DNA from: Mesotaenium endlicherianum
Lineage: Eukaryota > Streptophyta > Zygnematophyceae > Zygnematales > Mesotaeniaceae
DNA: 64,000 nucleotides
Assembly (NCBI GenBank): GCA_009602735.1
Contig: WELA01007910.1
Span: forward strand, 96,794 to 160,793
Reading direction: 5' to 3'
Part shown: positions 35,362-46,032 of the stretch, one piece after another
Layout: the number at the start of each line of letters is the position of its first letter
Numbering within the stretch: the stretch's first letter is position 1
The notes under the pieces: generated by a model
The model's input: only the letters and a program-made list of their open reading frames with translations
What the model was told of the DNA's origin: nothing
Database searches by the model: none
Program-made: the position numbers and the translations under genes

Positions 35362-36080
35362 TGAAATGAATCGACTTACCAAATAGGCGATTAACAACTC
35401 ATAAAGATCTTTATATCAGCAAGTAATCTTATGGTATTTCCGTTAACTAGTTAAACGGCAAAGGACAATACACTAGCAGGGAATAATACCCGTAAGTCAA
35501 ATGCGAGTAAACTAGCATCAATGATGCAAATCAGTAAACTCATACATAAGCAAGGTTAGAAGACAGTGCGTATCAATGGCTTCTCGCCTTGGATTCAGAG
35601 TTCTCTCAGTAAGCTGTACAAGAGAGTTGGCCTCGTTTCCGAATGCCGAACTCGAGAGCAATGCCTAGCGTATGTACATGGAATGAGTTTACTGTTCAAC
35701 GGTCAGTGCGATGGCACCGCCTACCCGGGAGTTAACCACGTTGGTAGGACCTCGGTTAACCAAATCCACCGCCATCTCCCATCATCCCGAATAGCCATCC
35801 ATCATAGGGATGTCATCTGGCCATTCATCTAGCATATCGCACTTAGATGCATATCAAGGCAGTTCGCTGCTACCGAGTACGGAAGTCAGCTTGCTGTCAA
35901 AGAATGTGTCAGCAAGCTGACTTATATGGACTTTCAGCCTGCTGCTTTCGACTGAGTCAGCAAACTGATAATTATGTAAAGTCCAGCAGACTGACTATTA
36001 ACTAAAGTTCAGCAGGCTGAACTTAATTAACTATTATATTTAAATGAATATTATATCCACTAATATACTGATTCATTACA
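35362..36080 (-). repeat. Chromovirus copy 2, 3-prime LTR
   Basis: This 719-bp LTR is followed on the + strand by ATCCCTCCAAC, the complement of the purine tract that primes plus-strand synthesis. Confidence 0.92.
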
Positions 36081-36193
36081 ATCCCTCCAACTTAACTTGT
36101 TGTCGCCTCGACAACATTAAACTGCAGAAATTTTAAATAAGGGAACTGAACCTGACCAGCCTCCCTTACTGACTGCCTCTTCAGCGTGTCACC

Positions 36194-37870
36194 TTAAGGG
36201 GTTGTTCCTGGGGCTTCAGGGTCAGGAGACGGAGATCTGGACCTAGATCTGGACAGCCCTCTAGGTCTGTCAGCTGGCCTTCTAAAGAACCCTGTTTGCT
36301 CTAAAGTTGGCCCTCGAGGAGAACGGAGGATGGTGGCCTGCTCTTCAACCACTTGGGTGTTGATTCCCACATAGACAGGCATTCCAGTAGGATGCTGAAA
36401 TACATTGGCTAGAGGTACATGCCCCTGAGCGGAGGGGGAGGCTGGCATACCTCTGGCCCACCCGCGTGTCCCTCTTCTGGCACCCCTGTCCTCTGGGGAT
36501 TTCTGTCTGTGTCTGCTGCCCAGTACAGTCAGATCAGCTTCTTCCCCTGCTTGGGCAGGTGGGCTGGGGGAGCGAGCGCGGGGTCCAGTTGTCGCCATAA
36601 CGGGGATCACATTCCACACACCTGATCGTGGTTCTTTAGGAAGTGCCACTGCCTGTCCCTGGGTATCCTGAGTACCTGCTGCTGATGCTTCTCCTCTGCC
36701 TTGTTCTTCTTCCTCATCCTCCTCATCCTCCTCCTCGGAGAGAGTAGGGGTCTCGTCCACTAAGTCGTCCTGCTCCCTAGTAGACATGGAGTAGTCTACC
36801 GACCTCCCTTTCTTAGGGCGCGCTGGAGGTTGCTTGGCCTTCAGCCTACTGATATCTATCCGGCCTGCATTCTTTGCCCATTTGACAAAGGCATGCTTTC
36901 CCTTAGAGAAGTAGTCTCTTCCCCTCCTCCTATGTTCCTTGGTCTCTGCATTCATATTGCTCAGGCATCCATTCAGCCTGGGGTCCCAAGGGGCAATGTG
37001 AGGTGGTAGGATGAGATAGCCGTCTAGGCCATAGTGGAAGTCATCCGGTTGGGCTCGGTCACACTCCTGCTTCTTATTTGTGACGGTCATCCACCTCCAG
37101 TCTGTTGGCTGCTGGTAGTACTGGGGTCCGTGCTCAGCCTTCCTCAGTTTACACGGGAACCAGTGGGGAGAGAACATCTGCTGTCCTGCTTCCCTGGCCA
37201 AGTACTCCCAGCTCCTTCTCTCAACTTCATTGTAAGCTGGCAGGAGTGTGAGGTAGAATACCGTATCCTTAAAGCTATCGGGCCGCATGCTCACCATCCG
37301 GATGAGTCTCTGATCTCCCACTATTCCCGGTATGGGGACCGGCTTGTCCTCTGAATCATCTGCGAGATACCGGGCCTGCTCTGCTGTATAGCCCACCATC
37401 TTAGCATAATCTTCGTAAAGGACCACGCCGGTGTGTGTCTCGATGTACCTGTCCAGTGCTGTAGCTCCTTCCTTCTGTAGCAGTGTTGTCTGTTCCAGCC
37501 TGTTGATCTCCTGGGCTGCCAGCAATGCTTCCTTCAGGTTATCGAAGTTTTGGCCACCCACCACAGTATACCTGTAAGTGGCCAAGCTCTTCTGTCTGTC
37601 CGCTTCAATCTTTTTTCTTTTCTCCTCTTCTGCCGCTGCCGCTTCTTCTTGCTGTTTCTTCTGTCTCTCCTCCTCAGCCTTCCTGAGGTTTTCCGCTTCC
37701 TGATCCTTCTTCCTCTGTGCCTCTTCTGCCGCCTCTTGTTGTTTGCGGACCCTTTCTTGTTCTCTCCTGGTGAGGGACGTCGCCGCCAGCTCCTTCTGGT
37801 ATTGCTCCATTGTCCTCCTGGCTTCTTCTGCCTTGCGCTTTCTGTCCTCCTTTTGTGTGGTGGGCGCCAT
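36194..37870 (-). CDS. Chromovirus copy 2 third ORF, function unknown
   Basis: This is a 558-codon ORF downstream of pol and upstream of the 3-prime LTR. I do not recognise the family. Residues about 5-100 are Glu/Lys/Gln/Arg-rich and predicted coiled coil (EEAQRKKDQEAENLRKAEE). About 105-360 look globular, with TYRYTVVGGQNFDNLKEAL, ALDRYIETHTGVVLYEDYAK, YLAREAGQQMFSPHWFPCKL and DGYLILPPHIAPWDPRLNG. A basic patch (ARPKKGRS) and an acidic run (SEEEDEEDEEEEQ) follow, and the tail is RGLSRSRSRSPSP. There is no signal peptide or membrane helix, so it is not a classical envelope. The start is the ATG at 37870, whose upstream bases on the minus strand (ACATGTGCAG) resemble a 3-prime splice site. 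An in-frame ATG three codons upstream is an alternative. All three copies carry it. Confidence 0.85.
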   Translation of the reverse strand: MAPTTQKEDRKRKAEEARRTMEQYQKELAATSLTRREQERVRKQQEAAEEAQRKKDQEAENLRKAEEERQKKQQEEAAAAEEEKRKKIEADRQKSLATYRYTVVGGQNFDNLKEALLAAQEINRLEQTTLLQKEGATALDRYIETHTGVVLYEDYAKMVGYTAEQARYLADDSEDKPVPIPGIVGDQRLIRMVSMRPDSFKDTVFYLTLLPAYNEVERRSWEYLAREAGQQMFSPHWFPCKLRKAEHGPQYYQQPTDWRWMTVTNKKQECDRAQPDDFHYGLDGYLILPPHIAPWDPRLNGCLSNMNAETKEHRRRGRDYFSKGKHAFVKWAKNAGRIDISRLKAKQPPARPKKGRSVDYSMSTREQDDLVDETPTLSEEEDEEDEEEEQGRGEASAAGTQDTQGQAVALPKEPRSGVWNVIPVMATTGPRARSPSPPAQAGEEADLTVLGSRHRQKSPEDRGARRGTRGWARGMPASPSAQGHVPLANVFQHPTGMPVYVGINTQVVEEQATILRSPRGPTLEQTGFFRRPADRPRGLSRSRSRSPSPDPEAPGTTP

Positions 37871-38137
37871 CCTGCACATGTAACCAGGGCACAAGTTAGT
37901 AGGATATGGACCTTTGTCATAGGGATTGCAGGAAGTATGTTAGTATTTAGTATAGTGGCTTCGCTGCTGTTTACCTTACAGGATGATTGCTAAAAGTTGA
38001 CGTAGTTGCGATGCGCTACACATAAACGTATGAGTGTGTTTTTATCGCTCTCGCTCACTAACTGTCATATATTTTCCCCTCCAACTTAAATGGAGACAGG
38101 ACCGCCTGTCACCTTCCCGTGTCAACTGAAATGACAG

Positions 38138-41100
38138 TTATGGAGGGACTCCAGCGGCCCGAAGGTGGAACCGTGTCAACGCCCCTTTGGCATTGGTCAA
38201 GTGGTCCTTAAACTCCCAAGTGTCCCCAGAGGCATCGTAACCCTTCCATCGAATGAGGTATTTCATGACATATTTAGACGATCGACGGACCGAGCGAGCG
38301 TCTAAAATCTCATCGACCTCATATTCCTCAGGGTCGCCGTCCCGGACAGCGGGGACCGGTCCCGGTTGGACAGGGAACCGACCTGTGAACAGTGTATCAC
38401 CTTTGATGTACGGTTCCAGGAAGGAGACATTAAAGACCGGGTGCCCCTTGTATTCAGCTGACATGTTCAGTTTGTAAGCATTCTGACCGACACGACGGAC
38501 CACCGAATATGGACCGACCCAGACAGGGCCAAGCTTTTTCTTGACCACACCAGGGAGGTACAGGTGCTGAGAATGCAGTTTGACTAAATCCCCCTTGGAA
38601 AATGTCAGTTCCCGACGGTGTTGATTAGCGTATTTTTGTTGGTTTTCTTGGGCCGTGTGCAAGTTTCGTTGGACTTCTGACAGGGTGTCAGCAAACTCCT
38701 GAGTTAACTGGAGGGAGACCGGGTTGTCAATCCCTTCAGGGTGAGTTAAGGATTCCCCTAGCACATCTAAAGGAGACTTAGGGACTCTACCCAGGCTTAC
38801 TTCAAAAGGAGTCTTGCCCGTTGACGCATGCACCGCACTGTTGACCGCAAACTGAATGTGAGGTACCAGGTCATCCCAATTATCTGGTTTTTGGTTAATA
38901 TATGCTCTCAGCACCTCTTGCAGATCTCGGTGAGTTCTTTTAGTCTGCCCATCAGTCTGAGGGTGGTTTGCTGTGCTGAGCAGCTGTTTGACTCCCATTA
39001 ACCCCATTAAAGCTCTCCAGAACTTAGAGGTGAATTTTGAGTCTCTGTCTGAGATGATATTAGAAGGGAGCCCATGTTGGCATACTACATGGTTGTAAAA
39101 CTGTCTGGCTGTTTCGAGTGCAGTCACTTTGACAGTTGTGGGGATAAAAATGACCATTTTTGTCAGTTTATCCACGACTACCAGTATTGAATCATGCCCG
39201 TTGGCAGTTCTTGGTAGTGAGACCACCCAGTCCATGGATATAGTTTCCCAGCGTCCCGCTGGGATGGGCAGCGGTTGCAGGAGACCTCCGGATGGTGTGT
39301 GCCGAGACTTATTTTTCGGACACTGGTCACAGGACTTGACATATTTCAAGACCTCCCGGGGTAACCCCTCCCAATGATAATGTTTTGCCAGTTTGCCAAC
39401 AGTTTTGGCCTGCCCCAAATGTCCACCCAGGAGACTGTCATGAGCTTGACTCAGTAAGAGAGACCTTATGTCCAAATTATTAGGAATGACCAGCTTCAGC
39501 CTGCCTGAAGTGGTTTCAGTCACCCAGACCCCTCCCTTGAGCTTATACCCGAGTGCGGTAGCACGACACATACCAGTAGTGGGGCTGGGCTCAAATGTTG
39601 GGTCAGAAAGGTAGGCTTTCCTAAGTTGTTCAAGGAAGGACTTTTTCACCTTTAGTGAAGTGAGTGCACACAGGACTTTATCTACAGTATGCTGACTAAA
39701 GTTCCTTTCTTGCAAGTCAGGTCTTCTAGAGAGTGCATCAGCAGGATTCAACTTCCCTGGTTTGTAGTCGATCTGGACTTGGAACTGCTCCAGCGTCTGG
39801 CTCCAGCGGTTCTCCCTCCTCGACAGCTTGGACTTCTTCTGAAAGTGGGTCAGAGCTAGATGATCTGTAATCACCTTAAAAGCTTTACCATGTAAGTATG
39901 CTCTCCACTGTTTGAGTACATGAATGATAACTAGCAGCTCTTTATCATGCACGGAGTAATTAATCTCCGCTGGATTAAATTTAATAGACTCATACAACAC
40001 AGGATGCCACTCCTGCCGTACCTTACCATCCTTTGTGGTTTTGTCAGCAGGCTGCAACAAAATAGCACCCATGGCAAAATCAGAGGCATCAGTAACCACC
40101 TGCACCGGTTTGCTGGGGTCATACACGGCTAGCACTGGGGCAGAACAAAGGGCATCTTTAAGGGTCTGGAAGGCAGCCTGCAGCTCTTCCCCCCACACAT
40201 ACCCGATGTCTTTCTTAGTAAGGTCAGTCAGTTTACTGGCCTTTGTGGAATAATTTTCAATAAATCTCCTATAGTAGTTAGCCAACCCGAGGAAGGATCT
40301 AACTTCAGAGACAGACTGTGACACTGGCCAGTCCTGTATGGTCTGGACTTTCTTAGGATCCACCCTAATGCCTTCCTTACTGACAACGTGTCCTAAGAAT
40401 TCAATATTTTCCTTAAAGAAATCACACTTGCTCATTTTAGCATATAAGTGATTTTTCCGCAGAGTGTCCAGGACTGTTTTTAAGTGTTCAGTGTGCTGAG
40501 CTTCATCTTTAGAGAAAATTAAAATATCATCCAGGAAAACTTGCACAAACTTATCCAAATAAGGTCTGAAAATGTCATTCATAGCACCCATAAAGGTAGC
40601 AGGAGCATTAGTCAGTCCAAATGGCATCACGTTGAACTCATAGTGTCCATAACGTGTGCGGAAAGCAGTCTTGTGTTCATCCCCCTCAGCAATTCTGATT
40701 TGATGATAACCACTCTTGAGATCTATCTTACTGAACACCTTAGCGCCAGACAAGGTATCAAGCAAGTCCTCAATTCTGGGTAAAGCATACTTGTTCTTTA
40801 CTGTAATTTTGTTCAGGGCTCTGTAATCCACACACATCCGCATACTGCCATCCTTTTTCTTAACAAATAGGATAGGTGCGCCGTACGGCGATTTACTGGG
40901 AGAAATGTAGCCATTTTCCTCCAGCTCTGCAATCTGTGTTTCCCACTCCTCACTCTCCAAATAAGACAAGCTATACGTGCGTTGCCAGGGTGGCTGGCTA
41001 CCAGGTAATAGATATATCCTATGATCTACTTCCCGCTTAGGGGGTAGTCCTGGAGGCATATGAAACACATCCGTGTACTGAGCAACAATGTTTGCAGCAG

Positions 41101-41854
41101 TAGGGTGCTCTGGAGGGTGTACCTTTTTCTCAACCACTTCTTCAGGTTGCGGAGGTACCTCTCTTAGCAGCAGACAGAACATTCTGTCTTCCTTCTGGTT
41201 CCAGCTTTTGACGAACTCCATTGCATTCAGCAACTTGCATCCTTCTGGAAGCCTCTTCTTTTCCTTCATTTGCCATCCACACAGGACAAGAGGAAGAGCA
41301 CTGGTGGGTGCCAAGTCAGTCTGCCCATCACTGGCTCCTCTCACTTTAACTGTACCTCTGCTCCAACACACTTCAGCTTGATGTCTATTAAGCCAGGACC
41401 TGCCTAGCACGAGATCATAAAAGCCAGTGTTGAGTACCTCAAATGTAAGCGTTTCAGTTAGAACTGCAATGCCAGAACCTAACTGGACCTCAATAGGCTT
41501 GGTTATAACTCCTCCCGGGATACTTGAGGCATCTCCAAGGAATATTTTTCTATTCCCTTGGGTGACAGTAGGCAGCCTTAGCCGCTTAACTAAGTCCTTG
41601 TGGATAAAAGTATGTGACGCCCCTCCGTCAACAAATGCCCTCACCTTCCTACCTGCAATCATGCAATGCAGTAGGATAGGGGGGACTGTCTTTTCCTGAC
41701 TTTCGCATTGTTCTCCTGACGTAGCAAAGAAATGTTGGACATCAGGTGGAACAAGAGCATCCAGAGTGTGCACTCTCTGGACGTCTATATTGCTGATGGT
41801 CTCCTTTATCTGGTTGTCAGGCATGCATAGTGAATCCAGTTCAGCAGGACCCAT
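38138..41854 (-). CDS. pol: Chromovirus copy 2 pol polyprotein
   Basis: The polyprotein is 1238 residues from its first ATG. In order it carries a retropepsin ([11 protein letters not shown]), reverse transcriptase ([20 protein letters not shown] catalytic box), RNase H ([29 protein letters not shown]), integrase with HHCC zinc module and DDE core ([25 protein letters not shown]), a GPY/F module ([13 protein letters not shown]) and a chromodomain ([18 protein letters not shown]) near the C-terminus. The chromodomain places it in the chromovirus clade and would steer integration toward marked chromatin. The pol frame is already open upstream of this ATG and overlaps the end of gag, so expression by frameshift or read-through, as known in the family, is likely. 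Confidence 0.95.
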   Translation of the reverse strand: MGPAELDSLCMPDNQIKETISNIDVQRVHTLDALVPPDVQHFFATSGEQCESQEKTVPPILLHCMIAGRKVRAFVDGGASHTFIHKDLVKRLRLPTVTQGNRKIFLGDASSIPGGVITKPIEVQLGSGIAVLTETLTFEVLNTGFYDLVLGRSWLNRHQAEVCWSRGTVKVRGASDGQTDLAPTSALPLVLCGWQMKEKKRLPEGCKLLNAMEFVKSWNQKEDRMFCLLLREVPPQPEEVVEKKVHPPEHPTAANIVAQYTDVFHMPPGLPPKREVDHRIYLLPGSQPPWQRTYSLSYLESEEWETQIAELEENGYISPSKSPYGAPILFVKKKDGSMRMCVDYRALNKITVKNKYALPRIEDLLDTLSGAKVFSKIDLKSGYHQIRIAEGDEHKTAFRTRYGHYEFNVMPFGLTNAPATFMGAMNDIFRPYLDKFVQVFLDDILIFSKDEAQHTEHLKTVLDTLRKNHLYAKMSKCDFFKENIEFLGHVVSKEGIRVDPKKVQTIQDWPVSQSVSEVRSFLGLANYYRRFIENYSTKASKLTDLTKKDIGYVWGEELQAAFQTLKDALCSAPVLAVYDPSKPVQVVTDASDFAMGAILLQPADKTTKDGKVRQEWHPVLYESIKFNPAEINYSVHDKELLVIIHVLKQWRAYLHGKAFKVITDHLALTHFQKKSKLSRRENRWSQTLEQFQVQIDYKPGKLNPADALSRRPDLQERNFSQHTVDKVLCALTSLKVKKSFLEQLRKAYLSDPTFEPSPTTGMCRATALGYKLKGGVWVTETTSGRLKLVIPNNLDIRSLLLSQAHDSLLGGHLGQAKTVGKLAKHYHWEGLPREVLKYVKSCDQCPKNKSRHTPSGGLLQPLPIPAGRWETISMDWVVSLPRTANGHDSILVVVDKLTKMVIFIPTTVKVTALETARQFYNHVVCQHGLPSNIISDRDSKFTSKFWRALMGLMGVKQLLSTANHPQTDGQTKRTHRDLQEVLRAYINQKPDNWDDLVPHIQFAVNSAVHASTGKTPFEVSLGRVPKSPLDVLGESLTHPEGIDNPVSLQLTQEFADTLSEVQRNLHTAQENQQKYANQHRRELTFSKGDLVKLHSQHLYLPGVVKKKLGPVWVGPYSVVRRVGQNAYKLNMSAEYKGHPVFNVSFLEPYIKGDTLFTGRFPVQPGPVPAVRDGDPEEYEVDEILDARSVRRSSKYVMKYLIRWKGYDASGDTWEFKDHLTNAKGALTRFHLRAAGVPP

Positions 41855-41922
41855 AATACCTGCTACGAGGGCAGCTAGGGACGACTCACTATCTCTAGCA
41901 TCCTCACAGTCAGTCGACTGGA

Positions 41923-43401
41923 TTACTGACTGTTGCTGTCTTTTAAAGGCTGGTCTTTTCTCTTGACCTTAGGCAGGTGCTTGACCGGACACTGTTCTCT
42001 GTAGTGGCCTTTCTGCTGACAATGGTAGCAAGTAGATTTTGCTGAGGCTGGTCTCGGCTTAGTCCTACCACCACCCCTTCCATAGCCACCTCGAGAGGGA
42101 CCACCTCTACCTCTAGACTGAATAGCATTGTACTCATACTCATATTCATCACCCTGATTATCCTCAGCCTGGTCTCCTTCAACTGCATTGTAGGAACCGT
42201 GGGGCTTTTTGACAATCTTAGACACCAAAGCGTTACTCTGGCGCTTGTGATTGAACTGCTGCTGATCCCAGGCGTCAGCATCCTGGATCAAGTCAGCCAG
42301 TTTCTCATACTTTTTCTCAGCAAAATGACCAGAGACCTCGGATTTCAAGCCATACCTGAAGTATGCTATCCTATACCGTTCTGGCAAATCAGGCTGCTTC
42401 ATCATGTTCTCTTGGAACTTTTGAGCAAACTCAGCAACTGAAGTGGTCTGCTTCAGTGTCAGGGAGATCATCGCATAGATAGCTTTCTCCTGCTGGTTGA
42501 TGACATCAAACTTCTCATGCAACTTCTCGACAAACTCTACCCACGTAGGGTCACCGAGTTGCCGAGCCTTACGCTCTTCCTTCCAGTAAAGCCACCAGTC
42601 TGCGGCACTGCCTTTCAGTAGCGCACCGGTGTGCCTGACCTTCTCGTAATCTTGCAGTTCTGGGTAGTTCTCCAGCCACTGCTCAACATCCGCGAGAAAC
42701 TTGATCAGGTAATATTTTCTGTTTCCCTCAGGATCATAGTCCTGGGGAGGTTTCGGCTTGGGCTTACTAGGCCCTCGGCCACCACCACTAGTGGTGTGAG
42801 ACCCCAGTTGGTCTCTGTCCCGGAGTAGGGACATTATGATTCTTTTGTCCTCCTGCTGGGACTGATACATGGTCGCCATTTGCGACTGCATCTGAACGAA
42901 CAATGCTCCCAAGTCTACATTTTGGGGTGGTAGATTAGCAAATGCAGCAGCAGCATTGGCATCTACTCGCTGAGTAGTGTCCTCAACAATCCCTCTTGCT
43001 CCTGCAGCAGCAATTCCTGCCGCATTCAGCCGGTCACGTATTTGACCTAGGGGTACATTGAGTTGTACGGCAGGAGGTGGGTTCAGAACATTGGCCCTTG
43101 ATGCCATAAGTTCTTCAACAGTGCGCTCGTCAGCTGGCTGTCCTTCCCTCCTTTGTATATCTTCAGCGGCCTTTGCTACTTGTTCAGCTTCTAGTCTGGC
43201 TATCTCCTCCTCAGCTTGCTGAGCTGCGACTGAGGCAATAGCAGCTGCCTCATCTGCAGCCTCCCTAGCTGCAGTATCCGCTACTGCTTCCGAATAGGTA
43301 CGGTTTCCCGCTACATGGCTTTCCGCCTGGTTTTCGACATTCTCGTTATCCTGGTTCTCCATGTCTCGGGAGTTGCTAGTTTGAGACCTTGTCCTTACCA
43401 T
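41923..43401 (-). CDS. gag: Chromovirus copy 2 gag
   Basis: The structural protein is 492 residues and starts [13 protein letters not shown]. An Ala/Glu-rich helical N-terminal part (residues about 30-110) precedes the capsid-like retrotransposon gag domain (about 210-370; [38 protein letters not shown]). A Gly/Arg-rich stretch and a CCHC zinc knuckle [14 protein letters not shown] for RNA binding follow near the C-terminus. The start lies about 20 bases inside the primer-binding site. It is co-linear with the gag regions of copies 1 and 3. Confidence 0.93.
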   Translation of the reverse strand: MVRTRSQTSNSRDMENQDNENVENQAESHVAGNRTYSEAVADTAAREAADEAAAIASVAAQQAEEEIARLEAEQVAKAAEDIQRREGQPADERTVEELMASRANVLNPPPAVQLNVPLGQIRDRLNAAGIAAAGARGIVEDTTQRVDANAAAAFANLPPQNVDLGALFVQMQSQMATMYQSQQEDKRIIMSLLRDRDQLGSHTTSGGGRGPSKPKPKPPQDYDPEGNRKYYLIKFLADVEQWLENYPELQDYEKVRHTGALLKGSAADWWLYWKEERKARQLGDPTWVEFVEKLHEKFDVINQQEKAIYAMISLTLKQTTSVAEFAQKFQENMMKQPDLPERYRIAYFRYGLKSEVSGHFAEKKYEKLADLIQDADAWDQQQFNHKRQSNALVSKIVKKPHGSYNAVEGDQAEDNQGDEYEYEYNAIQSRGRGGPSRGGYGRGGGRTKPRPASAKSTCYHCQQKGHYREQCPVKHLPKVKRKDQPLKDSNSQ

Positions 43402-43435
43402 ACAAAGAAGACTGTGATAACTGCTCCGATACCAC

Positions 43436-44154
43436 TGAAATGAATCGACTTACCAAATAGGCGATTAACAATTAATAAAGATCTTTATATCAGCAAGTAA
43501 TTTTATGGTATTTCCGTTAACTAGTTAAACGGCAAAGGACAATACACTAGCAGGGAATAATACTCGTAAGTCAAATGCGAGTAAACTAGCATCAATAATG
43601 CAAATCAGTAAACTCATACATAAGCAAGGTTAGAAGACAGTGCGTATCAATGGCTTCTCGCCTTGGATTCAGATCTCTCTCAGTAAGTTGTACAAGAGAG
43701 TTGGCCTCGTTTCCGAATGCCGAACTCGAGAGCAATGCCTAGCATATGTACATGGAATGAGTTTACTGTTCAACGGTCAGTGCGATGGCACCGCCTACCC
43801 GGGAGTTAACCACGTTGGTAGGACCTCGGTTAACCAAATCCACCGCCATCTCCCATCATCCCGAATAGCCATCCATCATAGGGATGTCATCTGGCTATTC
43901 ATCTAGCATATCGCACTTAGATGCATATCAAGGCAATTCGCTGCTACCGAGTACGGAAGTCAGCTTGCTGTCAAAGAATGTGTCAGCAAGCTGACTTATA
44001 TGGACTTTCAGCCTGCTGCTTTCGACTGAGTCAGCAAACTGATAATTATGTAAAGTCCAGCAGACTGACTATTAACTAAAGTTCAGCAGGCTGAACTTAT
44101 TTAACTATTATATTTAAATGAATATTATATCGACTAATATACTGATTCATTACA
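43436..44154 (-). repeat. Chromovirus copy 2, 5-prime LTR
   Basis: This 719-bp LTR acts as the promoter end of the element. One base separates it from the primer-binding site at 43423-43434. Confidence 0.92.
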
Positions 44155-44520
44155 TTAAAATCTTGATACTGGGGCTCAGCCTGTCCTTTGTGGTGCAGTT
44201 ATGTGTCAACACCTTCATATTACAATAGCCAATCTTGAGCTGTATCCGAACCTCGTCTCTACAGCCATGTCTTCTCTTAACCACACTGTCTATCGAACCC
44301 GCTGCCGTACACCTATCATCCTCAATGCCCATATCCCTGCCGCAGTCATCCTTTACGCCCAATGCATTGTCATCGAATCTACAGCCTACAACGTCTTACT
44401 CGTGACTGGCCTCCTATTGTTGCCTACAGTCAATGTCGGTCGTAGTCGGTCTGGTGTACCTGGGCGCGGCCAGGCTAGTCTATGCGCGCGTCCCTGGTGG
44501 ACCTCTTTAGCAGCCTAGGG
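44155..44520 (+). mobile_element. Continuation of remnant X: protease region
   Basis: Plus-strand reading contains ILYAQCIVIESTAYNVLL followed by LLLLP. It parallels LTLYAQCIITNCTTYDILLG in the second old remnant at 48326-48691. Together with FLIDGLAP on the other side of chromovirus copy 2, this looks like a split retropepsin domain. It is broken and ends without any reverse transcriptase. Confidence 0.5.
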
Positions 44521-45257
44521 CCATTCTAGCTAGGATCTTCGCGCTCGCACTTTGATGCGCGCGTACTGGCTCTAGTAGGAGCCGCCCCCTACACTAGCAG
44601 CACCACCTCTCGGCAATTTGGGGTAGCTCCTCGAGCTCTCTCGCTCTTGCAGCTAGCTAGGATTGTGAGGACCCACTAAAAGTCATGACCTTGCTGTTCC
44701 TAGATTACTTTTGAACAGCACACATGGAGATAATACAAACTGGACTTGTTCTTGGGAAAGTGCTCGCAAGCTTACACCTTTGTTGAACCTGAGAATTGGG
44801 ATTGAGCTCTAAAGGTCGTGTGCTCACAGAATCGCACAGTACCAAGGTTTGAGGCCTTGTTGTGTTTGTGTTACGGGAAGAAGTCGCTCTCACCTCACAG
44901 AGTTGGTGCATCCTTCCTGACGCCTGCTTAGCAGAAGCTGAACTGCTTGAGTATTCAAGCCTGGCTCCCGCAAGCCCTCCTGCTATAGGCTCTCGCAGCC
45001 AATCTATTTGCTGTTCAAAAACGTGTTCTGTACTTGTGTCTGAAGCATTCAATTGATTCTAACACAGAGTTATCTTCAATAGGTCTCGCATTGATGATGA
45101 GCTAGCCGCTGAATCCCGTTGCTTGTTTTCCTTTTTGCACGATTGTTAAGCACAAATGCTTCTAGCTAGTGCCAGACTATTTTCTTAGGACTCTATCTTC
45201 TAGAATCAGCCAGCTCAGGGTGCGTAAGTAGAGAGGTAAAGGGAGGGGCAGTAGCAC
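44521..45257. other. Unassigned stretch, no gene seen
   Basis: Non-coding sequence between the two old gag/protease remnants. A TG...CA bounded segment (about 44664-45066) resembles an LTR, but its flanks do not match. No reading frame is convincing. Confidence 0.35.
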
Positions 45258-45783
45258 ATGTCCTGGGAGCCTGCCTTCACTCAAAGCGGGCGTGCTTATT
45301 CGATTCCGGAGCTAGCCGCGAAGGCCGGTGCTCTTGCTACTGACTTGCCCAGCTCGTCTTTTGTTGAAGAGGGAGGTACAGGCAGCGCTACTCCAACCTT
45401 GTCAAGAAGTAGCAATTTCAGCACCGCCTCTATTCGTCAACAACGTCCGGCTGGGCTGGACAACAAAGGCTTCATGGAAGCTGGCTTCAGCTCCAGCCGC
45501 TCGCTGTATAGCGGGCGGCCAGGTACCACGGAATTGCGGACTTTTTGCTCTCGCTTCATGGCGCAATATCATCTATAGAGATTGCGGTTTCCAGATCTGC
45601 ATCTAAACATCTATTTCTCCCAGCTAGCTAACTGGGTGGAAAGGGCGGCGGAATTGTATTTGCAGAAGGTTACCCCGGTCATCATTGAGTTGCTTCAGTG
45701 TGCCAAGTCAAACTCAGAGAATGAGGCGGAGACTCCTCCCGTGCCAATTGCTGTGCCAGCCCAGGTGGTTGATGGGAGGAGTC
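45258..45783 (+). mobile_element. Gag-like fragment upstream of remnant Y
   Basis: Two open plus-strand stretches include TELRTFCSRFMAQYHL and QLANWVERAAELYLQKVTP, with composition like a retroelement gag N-terminal region. It is probably the 5-prime part of remnant Y, separated from it by the small element at 45784-46029. It is broken. Confidence 0.3.
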
Positions 45784-46029
45784 CCTAGTTTTTAGATTTG
45801 GATACGATGCATACGTGTGTACGAATTCGCCGTGCGTACAGTACGTGAGAGTCAAACCTGTACGTTGGAATACGCCAAAATACATGAGTGTCGGTGGAAT
45901 AAACCGACTATAAATCGGAAATTATTATAAAAATGTGGTTATGCGCCAATACGGAGTATCACAATACGGAGTATTGTAGTACGTATGATTTGGCCAAAAG
46001 AGGCTGTACGGGAGTATTTTAAAACTAGG
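45784..46029. mobile_element. Small TIR element of the CCTAG family, 246 bp
   Basis: Including one flanking base on each side, the ends are CCCTAGTTTT and AAAACTAGGG, a perfect 10-bp inverted repeat, and many TACGTA-like motifs lie inside. It resembles the hAT-like elements at 21176 and 32398, but I could not see a target duplication, so the exact limits are less sure. It has no coding capacity. Confidence 0.5.
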
Positions 46030-46032
46030 GTT

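Larger units (their letters stand above)
35362..44154 (-). mobile_element. Ty3/gypsy chromovirus copy 2 (looks whole)
   Basis: Two 719-bp LTRs differ at roughly 2% of sites by eye count, so this is the youngest-looking copy. The flanks carry a TTAAAA match on both sides (35356-35361 and 44155-44160), containing the 5-bp duplication. On the minus strand the order is 5-prime LTR, primer-binding site TGGTATCGGAGC (43423-43434), gag, pol, third ORF, purine tract, 3-prime LTR. All three ORFs are open. It sits in the protease region of remnant X. Chromodomain-bearing gypsy elements are widespread in green plants; the third ORF is the unusual part. Confidence 0.95.

Noticed and set aside
36194-37870. 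Envelope protein as an explanation of the third ORF
   Set aside because: There is no signal peptide, furin-like site or membrane-spanning segment. Charged coiled coil and SR tail do not fit an envelope.
44664-45066. TGTGAGG...TAACACA segment that looks like a solo LTR
   Set aside because: The 5 bases on each side do not match (AGGAT and GAGTT), and no second copy is in the window.
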